33,725 nucleotides of DNA from assembly GCA_945889545.1 (NCBI GenBank), contig CAMDCC010000003.1, forward strand, positions 1 to 33,725, in the 5' to 3' direction. The stretch comes from Bifidobacterium breve. Its GTDB lineage: Bacteria > Actinomycetota > Acidimicrobiia > IMCC26256 > PALSA-555. Below, piece by piece: positions 26,837 through 33,725 of the stretch (its first letter is position 1; every line of letters begins with the position of its first letter). The translations under genes were made by a program, and so were the position numbers. Under the pieces are notes generated by a model that saw nothing but the letters and a program-made list of their open reading frames with translations, made no database searches and had not been told where the DNA came from.

Positions 26837-27333
26837 GGCGGACGGCCGGCGGCGACTTCTTGGGCGCCGCGCGCCGCCATCGCCCGCACCTGCGGCCGGG
26901 TCGCGTAGATGCGGGCCACATAGCCCTCGCCGTCGTCATCGTCGATGATGAGCTCGAGCGGATCGTCCTCGTCTTCGTCGTCGTCCTCGGACGTGGTGTG
27001 CTCGCGCAGCTCGATGAGCACCAGCTCACGCTCGGGGTCGAAGCCGAGCCCGATGAGACGGGCGCGGAACAGCGGCACCGTGGGCTCGCGAAGCTCGGCC
27101 GCGGCCGCGGGCAACCTGATTGCGTCTTCGGGGTAGTCGTCGGCGATGCGGTCGAGGAAGGCGATCGCCTCGGTGGCGAGCAGCGCGATCTGCTCCTTTT
27201 CGACGAGCACGGTGAGCTGCGCCTCGGCGGAGCGCGCCTGCAGGTAGAAGGCGCGCTGACCGGGTTCGCCGACCGCGCCGGTACCGAGCGCATCGACATC
27301 CTCGAGCTCGATGGGATCAGGTATGGCGGTCAT
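26776..27333 (-). CDS. DUF3090 family protein
   Basis: 'RAFYLQARSAEAQLTVLVEKEQIALLATEAIAFLDRI', C-terminal zinc-ribbon-like 'GRPPCPLCDMPMDPAGHRCPRWN'. Confidence 0.88.
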   Translation of the reverse strand: MTAIPDPIELEDVDALGTGAVGEPGQRAFYLQARSAEAQLTVLVEKEQIALLATEAIAFLDRIADDYPEDAIRLPAAAAELREPTVPLFRARLIGLGFDPERELVLIELREHTTSEDDDEDEDDPLELIIDDDDGEGYVARIYATRPQVRAMAARGAQEVAAGRPPCPLCDMPMDPAGHRCPRWN

Positions 27334-28034
27334 GGCTTGTCTTCTTCGTTCGTAGGTACAACCGGCCGCATCTGCAGCTCGTCGAGCCCACCGGTGTCGT
27401 TGCACTTCAGCATGGCCACACCATGGTGACCGAACTCGAAAGCCGTCACCGACGCGGGCGACACCACGATGCGCTGGAACAGATCGAGGTGCACACCTGT
27501 GTAGTGGGCGATCGCGGCCTTGATGGGATCCGCGTGCGAGACGACCACCACGAGCTCACCCGGATGCTCGGTGACGAGCGCGTCGAGTGCGGCGACCATT
27601 CGGGCCTGCATCGCGGCCAGCGACTCACCGCCCGGGAACGACGCACGCGACGGCATACGCTGGACGACCTTCCACAAGTCGGTCTTGGCCAGATCGCTGA
27701 GCGCTTGACCCGTCCAGTCGCCGTAGTCGGCCTCGATCACACCAGGGAGCGGCAGCACGGCGAGGCCGTGGTGGGTTGCCACCGACTGCGCAGTCTGAGT
27801 GGTGCGCTCGATCGGACTCGCGTACACCGCAGCGACCGGGAGCCCGGCGAGCCGAACGCCGAGCGCCTCGGCTTGGCCACGGCCCTCGTCGGACAGGTCG
27901 ATGCCGGGCGCGCGACCCGACAGCAACGGTCCGGTCTGCGCGGTTACGGCGTGGCGCGCGAGCAGCAGACGCGTGGAAGCCGGAGGTGGTTCCGGTGGTG
28001 CGTCGGCTGTGGCGTCGAGCGCGGTGTCGGTCAT
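27330..28034 (-). CDS. Histidine phosphatase/phosphoglycerate mutase-like protein (MSMEG_4193 type)
   Basis: 'TRLLLARHAVTAQT', 'PIERTTQTAQSVA', 'EADYGDWTGQAL', 'VVVSHADPIKAAI'; ATGA overlap with DUF3090. Confidence 0.9.
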   Translation of the reverse strand: MTDTALDATADAPPEPPPASTRLLLARHAVTAQTGPLLSGRAPGIDLSDEGRGQAEALGVRLAGLPVAAVYASPIERTTQTAQSVATHHGLAVLPLPGVIEADYGDWTGQALSDLAKTDLWKVVQRMPSRASFPGGESLAAMQARMVAALDALVTEHPGELVVVVSHADPIKAAIAHYTGVHLDLFQRIVVSPASVTAFEFGHHGVAMLKCNDTGGLDELQMRPVVPTNEEDKP

Positions 28035-28083
28035 CGACCCCGATCGTACCGGCGACCCCGCCACCCCCTTCCGTCGTCCAGTT

Positions 28084-28138
28084 CGGGTTTTGGCGTCAGA
28101 AGTCCGGTAATAGTCCGGCTTTCTGACGCCAAAACCCG
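28084..28138. repeat. Long inverted repeat: 24-bp arms (22/24 complementary), 7-nt loop
   Basis: CGGGTTTTGGCGTCAGAAGTCCGG-TAATAGT-CCGGCTTTCTGACGCCAAAACCCG. Confidence 0.95.
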
Positions 28139-28156
28139 CTCCGACTACGGTCCGAC

Positions 28157-28609
28157 GTGATGACCGACATCCCTGTCTCGCTGTCCACCGCGCCCGACGA
28201 GGTCGTGCTCGACCCCGAGCCGAGCGACGCACTCGCCGCGCTCGAACACGCGCTCGCCGCCCCAACCAGCTCGCGGCGCGATGCGGTGTCCGACGTGGTG
28301 GCCCACTGGCCCCGGTTCCTCGACGCGTGGGCCCGCCTCGGCGAGCTCGGCCGCGACGACGTGGAGGCCTATGCCTGCGCCCGGGTCGGCTACCACCGTG
28401 GCCTCGACCGGCTGCGCCAGAACGGGTGGCGCGGCTCGCAATATGTGCGCTGGGAGCACCCCGAGAACCGCGGATTCCTGCGGGCCCTGGCCGGGATGCA
28501 GCGATCGGCGGCGGCCATCGGCGAGACCGACGAGGCCACCCGTTGCGAGCAGCTCCTCCAGCAATTGGAACCCTCGTGGGCCCGAATCGGCTCCGCTGCG
28601 CAGCCGTAG
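28157..28609 (+). CDS. DUF3151 family protein
   Basis: 'PRFLDAWARLGELGRDDVEAYACARVGYHRGLDRLRQNGWRGSQYVRWEHPENRGFLRAL'. Start GTG 28157 or ATG 28160. Confidence 0.85.
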   Translation: MMTDIPVSLSTAPDEVVLDPEPSDALAALEHALAAPTSSRRDAVSDVVAHWPRFLDAWARLGELGRDDVEAYACARVGYHRGLDRLRQNGWRGSQYVRWEHPENRGFLRALAGMQRSAAAIGETDEATRCEQLLQQLEPSWARIGSAAQP

Positions 28610-28636
28610 GCCGTCGCCCCGTAGGATCAGTCACTC

Positions 28637-29629
28637 ATGAAACGGGCACTCATCACTGGCATCACCGGCCAGGACGGTCGGCACATGTCGGAGTTCCTGA
28701 CCGGCAAGGGCTATCAGGTCTTCGGTCTCGTGCGAGGCCAAGCGAACCCCAAGGCCAAGCTCGTCCTTGACGAGAACCCGGCCCTGGAGCTGGTGGAAGG
28801 CGACCTGCGCGACCTCTCGTCGCTCATCGCCGCGGTCGAGCAGGTCCAACCCGACGAGGTCTACAACCTCGGTGCGATGAGCTTCGTGGCGCTGTCGTTC
28901 CGCCAGCCCGAGCTCACTGCCGACATCACCGGCCTCGGCGTGCTCCGCATGCTCGAGGCCATCCGCATCGTGGGTGGCACCGAGCACAACCCGGTCCGCT
29001 TCTATCAAGCGTCGTCCTCGGAGATGTTCGGCAAAGTGCGCGAGACCCCGCAGCACGAAGGCACCGCGTTTCACCCGCGTTCGCCGTACGGCGTGGCCAA
29101 GGTGTTCGGCCACCACATGACGATCAACTACCGCGAGTCGTACAACCTGCACGCCTCGTCTGGCATCTGCTTCAACCACGAAGGCCCGCGACGCGGCCTC
29201 GAGTTTGTCACTCGCAAGATCACCAATGGCATCGCCCGCATCAAGCTCGGCCTCCAGGACTCCATCACGCTCGGCAACCTCGACGCAGCACGCGACTGGG
29301 GTTTCGCCGGCGACTTCGTCGAGGCGATGTGGTCCATGCTCCAGCAGGACGAGCCCGACGACTTCGTCATCGCGACGGGTGAGACACACACCGTCAAGGA
29401 ACTCCTCGATGTCGCGTTCCAGTGCGCGGGCTACGACGACTGGGAGCGGTTCGTGCGCCAGGATCCGCGCTTCGAACGACCAGCCGATGTCGAACTGCTC
29501 ATGGGCGACGCGTCGAAGGCCAACGCGAAGCTCGGCTGGAAGCCCAAGGTTGCCTTCGACGAGCTCGTGTCGATGATGTACGAATCCGACCTCATCGAAG
29601 AGACCAAGAAAGCCGAGCTCGAGCGCTAG
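28637..29629 (+). CDS. gmd: GDP-mannose 4,6-dehydratase
   Basis: '[23 protein letters not shown]', '[10 protein letters not shown]', '[21 protein letters not shown]', '[17 protein letters not shown]'. Confidence 0.93.
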   Translation: MKRALITGITGQDGRHMSEFLTGKGYQVFGLVRGQANPKAKLVLDENPALELVEGDLRDLSSLIAAVEQVQPDEVYNLGAMSFVALSFRQPELTADITGLGVLRMLEAIRIVGGTEHNPVRFYQASSSEMFGKVRETPQHEGTAFHPRSPYGVAKVFGHHMTINYRESYNLHASSGICFNHEGPRRGLEFVTRKITNGIARIKLGLQDSITLGNLDAARDWGFAGDFVEAMWSMLQQDEPDDFVIATGETHTVKELLDVAFQCAGYDDWERFVRQDPRFERPADVELLMGDASKANAKLGWKPKVAFDELVSMMYESDLIEETKKAELER

Positions 29630-29633
29630 CCGT

Positions 29634-29849
29634 TCAGCCCGTCTCGCGCCACGAGGCGGTCGCGAGTTTCAAGCCGGCAATCCCCACTCCAAGATCGAGC
29701 GTCGCCACCGTCGCATCACATTCGCTTCCCTCGGCGTCGTAGGCGGTCAGGTCATCGCCAATCGCGATCGGCGCATCTGCCCTTGAGAGCAGGGCACGAA
29801 CGAGACCCGTCGCGTCGACCGAGTTGAAATCGACTCGAACTCTTGTCAT
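29634..29849 (-). CDS. Hypothetical 71-aa protein
   Basis: MTRVRVDFNSVDATGLVRALLSRADAPIAIGDDLTAYDAEGSECDATVATLDLGVGIAGLKLATASWRETG; ATG at 29849. Confidence 0.45.
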   Translation of the reverse strand: MTRVRVDFNSVDATGLVRALLSRADAPIAIGDDLTAYDAEGSECDATVATLDLGVGIAGLKLATASWRETG

Positions 29850-30030
29850 CGCGTTCACCACCTCGGCTCGGGGAGTTCGAAGAGCGATTCCAACCGACCG
29901 AGCATCTCGTCGGTCGGTTCCTCGATTCCTAGAAGAATCGTAACGTGATGAGCAGGCGGCGATTCCTCGACGCGGAACCCAGTGCCGGAAGAACATCGAA
30001 GGGTGGTTTCGGTGACGGATTCCCGCGGTC

Positions 30031-30990
30031 TTACAACGCCCTCGCCATCGCGCGTTCGGCTTCTTCTACGAATTGGTGGACGAGGTCACCGGCTGGGGTG
30101 AGCTCGTGGATGGCGCCGACGCCTTGACCTGCCGGGTAGCACTCACGGTCGGGATCGACGTCTTTCGCTTCATCGCCTTCCGGCAGGTGCAAGATTCCGG
30201 CGCCCACGGCCGTCATCATCTGCTCGGGGAACGGCTTGAGCTCGTCGGGGTGCTCTTCGTAGTGCTTGGTCGTCTTGTTACGCACAACTCGCATCGGCTT
30301 GCCGCTGAACGCGCGGCTGACGACCGTGCCGTCTTCACCTGTGGCGAGCAACGTGTCTTTGTAGCCGGGTGCTGAACGCGCTTCGGGTGTCGCGATGAAG
30401 CGGGTGCCGACCCACACGCCATCGGCGCCCAGCATGAGCGCGGCGGCGAGACCGCGCCCGTCGAAGATGCCGCCGGCTGCGACTACAGGAACCCGATCAC
30501 CGACTGCATCGACGATCTGCGGGACGAGCGGCATCGTGGCCACCAATCCGGTGTGACCGCCGGCTTCGGTGCCTTGCGCGACGACAAGATCGCAACCAGC
30601 CTCGACCGCGTCGATGGCGTGGCGCACCTTGCCGCACATGTTCACCACGAGCACGTTGTTCGAGTGGCAGAGCTCGATGACCTCACGCGGCACGCCGAGC
30701 GCGGCCACGAACACCGGTACCCCTTCGGCGATCAGCAGCTCGACGTTGTGCATCATCTGGTCGGGCAGCGCAGTAAGGAGGTCGACACCGATCGGCTTGT
30801 TCGTGAGCGCCTTTGTCTTGCGGATCTCGTCGACCATCTGGTCGCTCGTCATCGCACCGGCACCGAGACAGCCGAAGCCGCCGGCCTCCGACACCGCGGC
30901 GGCAAGCCGGTGGTACGACACACCGCCCATGCCGGCGAGCATCACGGGATGCTCGATCTGGAGCACTTCGGTCAGTCGGGTCTTGATCAT
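30031..30990 (-). CDS. Nitronate monooxygenase family protein (FMN TIM barrel)
   Basis: 'PVMLAGMGGVSYHRLAAAVSEAGGFGCLGA', 'DLVVAQGTEAGGHTG', 'VPVVAAGGIFDGRGLAAALMLGADGVWVGTRF'. Start taken at MIKTRL. Confidence 0.93.
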   Translation of the reverse strand: MIKTRLTEVLQIEHPVMLAGMGGVSYHRLAAAVSEAGGFGCLGAGAMTSDQMVDEIRKTKALTNKPIGVDLLTALPDQMMHNVELLIAEGVPVFVAALGVPREVIELCHSNNVLVVNMCGKVRHAIDAVEAGCDLVVAQGTEAGGHTGLVATMPLVPQIVDAVGDRVPVVAAGGIFDGRGLAAALMLGADGVWVGTRFIATPEARSAPGYKDTLLATGEDGTVVSRAFSGKPMRVVRNKTTKHYEEHPDELKPFPEQMMTAVGAGILHLPEGDEAKDVDPDRECYPAGQGVGAIHELTPAGDLVHQFVEEAERAMARAL

Positions 30991-31013
30991 GGGGGTGAGG
31001 GTAACGTCAACTC

Positions 31014-31514
31014 GTGGCACGCGATCCTTCACCGCTGGTCGGCGTGATCATGGGGAGCGATTCCGACCTTCGCGTGATGCAGGCCGCGCTCGACGCGCTG
31101 GACGAGTTCGGTGTGGCCCACGAGGTGCGCATCGTGTCGGCGCACCGCACCCCCGATGTGATGGTCGAGTACGCGCGCACGGCTGCCGAGCGCGGGCTGC
31201 GCGTCATCATCGCCGGAGCCGGGGGCGCCGCACACCTCCCCGGCATGACTGCGTCGATGACCGCGCTCCCCGTCATCGGTGTGCCGGTCAATGCCACGAC
31301 CCTCGACGGGCTCGACGCGCTGCTCTCGATCGTGCAGATGCCTGCGGGAGTACCCGTGGCCACGGTCGCCGTTGACAACGCTCGAAATGCGGGCCTGTTG
31401 GCCGTCCGCATCCTCGCAACTGCCGACCCCGAGTTGCTCGCCGCGATGGAGAAGTTCCAGGCAACCCTCGACGAAGCCGTGCGGGCCAAGGACGCCAAGC
31501 TCCAAGACCTGTAA
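31014..31514 (+). CDS. purE: 5-(carboxyamino)imidazole ribonucleotide mutase
   Basis: '[39 protein letters not shown]', '[15 protein letters not shown]'. GTG start. Confidence 0.95.
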   Translation: MARDPSPLVGVIMGSDSDLRVMQAALDALDEFGVAHEVRIVSAHRTPDVMVEYARTAAERGLRVIIAGAGGAAHLPGMTASMTALPVIGVPVNATTLDGLDALLSIVQMPAGVPVATVAVDNARNAGLLAVRILATADPELLAAMEKFQATLDEAVRAKDAKLQDL

Positions 31515-31534
31515 TCCCACTAGCCTCCTCGGCC

Positions 31535-33088
31535 ATGTGGCCCGGACTGCACGCGAAGAACAGCCCCGACAAGCCCGCCTACATCATGGCGAGCAGTGGT
31601 TTGGTGGTGACGAACCGCGAGCTGGACGAGGGCTCGAACCGGCTCGCCCATCTGCTCCAGGATCGCGGACTCAAGTTTGGCGACCACATCGCGATCTTCA
31701 TGGACAACAACGCCCACTACATCCAAGTTGCGTGGGCGGCGCAACGCTCCGGCCTCTACTTCACACCGATCAACTTCCACTTCAACGCCGACGAGGTCGC
31801 GTACATCCTCGAGAACTCCGAGGCGAAGGCCGTGATCGTGTCGGCCGCGCTCGGGCACGTGGTCACCGAGCTGCTCGATGTGATGCCCGAGCTCGTGCAG
31901 ACGCGACTCGTCGTGGGTGGCGACGTCGATGGCTACGAGCGGTACGAGACGGCCGTCGCCGCGTGCCCGAGCGAACCGATCGACGAGGAGCTCGAGGGGC
32001 ACGGGATGTTCTACTCATCGGGCACCACTGGGCGCCCCAAGGGCATCAAGTACCCGCTCGAACGCAAGCCGGTGGGCTCACCTGAGCCCATGCTCGCCGG
32101 CTTCGGCCAGATCTACGGCATCGACGAGACCAGCACCTACCTCTCTCCCGCGCCGCTGTACCACGCCGCGCCGCTCCAGTTCTGCATCGCGATGAGTCGC
32201 ATCGGCGCCCCGAGCGTCATCCTCGAGCGCTTCGACCCCGAGTCGTTGTTGCAGGCGATCGAGACGTACAGCGTGACGCACGCGCAGTTCGTCCCGACCA
32301 TGTTCGTGCGCATGCTCAAGCTGCCGAAGGAAGTGCGCGACAAGTACGACGTGTCGTCGCTCCAGCTCGCGATCCACGCTGCGGCGCCGTGTCCGGTGAG
32401 CGTGAAGCACGAGATGATTGCGTGGTGGGGCCCGATCATCTTCGAGTACTACTCGGCCACCGAGGGCACCGGCTCCACGATGATCAGCAGTGAGGAATGG
32501 CTCGCTCACCCCGGGTCGGTCGGCCGCGCGTACACCGGAACGCTGCACATCCTCGACGAAGAGGACGATCCCGTACCGAATGGCGAGTCGGGCGTCGTGT
32601 GGTTCGAGCCGACCGAGCGCAGCATCACGTTCGAGTACCACAACGATCCCGAGAAGACCGCGTCCGCACACAACCGCGACGGATGGGCCACGGTCGGCGA
32701 CATGGGGTACCTCGACGACGAGGGCTACCTCTACCTCACCGATCGACGCGACTTCATGATCGTGTCGGGCGGGGTGAACATCTATCCGCAGGAAGCGGAG
32801 AACGTGCTCATCGCCCATCCGTTGGTGCTCGACGTTGCGGTGTTCGGCGTGCCGAACGAGGACATGGGTGAAGAGGTGAAGGCGGTCGTGCAGCCGATCG
32901 ACATGGTCGACGCCGGACCCGAGCTCGAGCAGGAGCTCATCGAGTACTGCCGCAGCCAGCTGTCGCACTACAAGTGCCCGCGTACGGTCGACTTCGACGA
33001 CGACCTCCCTCGTCAGCCGACGGGAAAGCTGTACAAGCGCCTCCTTCGCGACCGCTACTGGGGCAACAAGACGTCGAAGATCGTCTAA
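31535..33088 (+). CDS. Acyl-CoA synthetase (AMP-forming)
   Basis: 'GMFYSSGTTGRPKGIKYPL', 'EYYSATEGTG', 'DRRDFMIVSGGVNIYPQEAENVL', 'PTGKLYKRLLRDRYW'. Confidence 0.94.
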   Translation: MWPGLHAKNSPDKPAYIMASSGLVVTNRELDEGSNRLAHLLQDRGLKFGDHIAIFMDNNAHYIQVAWAAQRSGLYFTPINFHFNADEVAYILENSEAKAVIVSAALGHVVTELLDVMPELVQTRLVVGGDVDGYERYETAVAACPSEPIDEELEGHGMFYSSGTTGRPKGIKYPLERKPVGSPEPMLAGFGQIYGIDETSTYLSPAPLYHAAPLQFCIAMSRIGAPSVILERFDPESLLQAIETYSVTHAQFVPTMFVRMLKLPKEVRDKYDVSSLQLAIHAAAPCPVSVKHEMIAWWGPIIFEYYSATEGTGSTMISSEEWLAHPGSVGRAYTGTLHILDEEDDPVPNGESGVVWFEPTERSITFEYHNDPEKTASAHNRDGWATVGDMGYLDDEGYLYLTDRRDFMIVSGGVNIYPQEAENVLIAHPLVLDVAVFGVPNEDMGEEVKAVVQPIDMVDAGPELEQELIEYCRSQLSHYKCPRTVDFDDDLPRQPTGKLYKRLLRDRYWGNKTSKIV

Positions 33089-33096
33089 CGGTCCAC

Positions 33097-33725
33097 ATGG
33101 CGACCTCGGAGAACCTTCCGCACGGGAAGAAGCCGGCGGTAGTTCTGGTCGGCGTCAACTTCCTCGACGGGCTCGACTGGGGCATCCTCATCGGCGCGTT
33201 GTCGCTGCTCCAGAAGGAGTACGGGTTCAGCGATACGTGGGGGGGCGCCATCGCCACGGCAGCCACGATCGCCGGACTCTTCGCGCTGCTTCCCGCAGGC
33301 TGGATGGCCGATCACCTCCCGCGCGCCCGTGTGCTCGTGTTCGTGCTCGCGTCGTGGTCGCTCTTCCAAGGTCTCACTGCGGCTTCTGTCGCGTTCTGGA
33401 TGCTCGTGCTCACGCGCGTGTTGCTCGGCGCCGCCGCACACATCGACAATCCGCTCGCGTCGAGCCTCCTCGCTGACTACTACCCGCCCGCCGTGCGCGG
33501 ACGCGTGTACTCATACCAACGGCTCGCGCAGATCCTCGGCACCGCGGCAGGAATCGGCGTCGGGGGTGGCGTCGGGGATCTCCTCGGGTGGCGCGCCGCG
33601 TTCCTCGTCACGATCCCACCGACCTTGGTGGTCGCGGCGCTGGCGTACACGTCGCGCGAGCCGTTGCGAGGTGCGCTCGACCACGAAGCTGGGAGCGCGG
33701 CGGCCGTCGCCGCGGCTGACGGCAT
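33097..33725 (+). CDS. MFS transporter, 5' part (runs off window end)
   Basis: Frame open to window end: MATSENLPHGKKPAVVLVGVNFLDGLDWGILIGALSLLQKEYG...ALLPAGWMADHLPRARVLVFVLASWSLFQGLTAAS..., MFS motif A-like 'GWMADHLPRARVL'. Confidence 0.85.
   Translation, partial: MATSENLPHGKKPAVVLVGVNFLDGLDWGILIGALSLLQKEYGFSDTWGGAIATAATIAGLFALLPAGWMADHLPRARVLVFVLASWSLFQGLTAASVAFWMLVLTRVLLGAAAHIDNPLASSLLADYYPPAVRGRVYSYQRLAQILGTAAGIGVGGGVGDLLGWRAAFLVTIPPTLVVAALAYTSREPLRGALDHEAGSAAAVAAADG

Noticed and set aside
1-33725. CRISPR array, IS element, prophage or known defence system
   Set aside because: No regularly spaced direct repeats with unique spacers, and no transposase, integrase, Cas or RM-like products among the recognisable ORFs.

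Overview
33.7 kb of GC-rich chromosomal sequence. It is probably from an actinomycete-like bacterium, possibly Acidimicrobiia; this is inferred from the DUF2505, DUF3151, DUF3090, SCO1664-type and CsoR families. Most of it is a densely packed housekeeping and lipid-metabolism region. In order: acyl-CoA carboxylase beta and epsilon, two CAP-domain lipoproteins, methylmalonyl-CoA epimerase, crotonyl-CoA carboxylase/reductase, a His-rich CDF transporter, a NYN-domain protein, a thiolase, and a DUF2207 gene split by an in-frame TAG. Next come small membrane proteins (including DUF2752), a recR-ybaB-dnaX-SRP RNA block, tRNA-Ser(GGA)-tadA-tRNA-Ser(CGA), metF, DUF2505, copA/csoR, DUF4328, an FrhB-like Fe-S protein, nhaA, a fatty-acyl-AMP/CoA ligase, the SCO1664/DUF3090/phosphatase-like triad, DUF3151, gmd, a nitronate monooxygenase, purE, an acyl-CoA synthetase and a partial MFS transporter. 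No CRISPR array, IS transposase, phage module or recognised defence island was seen. The observations most worth checking are: (i) the DUF2207 reading frame broken by one TAG, (ii) a 40-bp copy of the recR 3' end 1.5 kb downstream of recR, resembling an att-type duplication, (iii) a tRNA-Ser whose encoded CCA directly abuts the tadA ATG, (iv) a NYN-domain cassette with two leader stem-loops and bracketed by ~57-bp direct repeats, (v) a 24-bp-arm palindrome in a divergent promoter region, and (vi) an uncharacterised kinase-like/phosphatase-like/zinc-ribbon gene triad. No clearly novel multi-gene system could be demonstrated from sequence alone.
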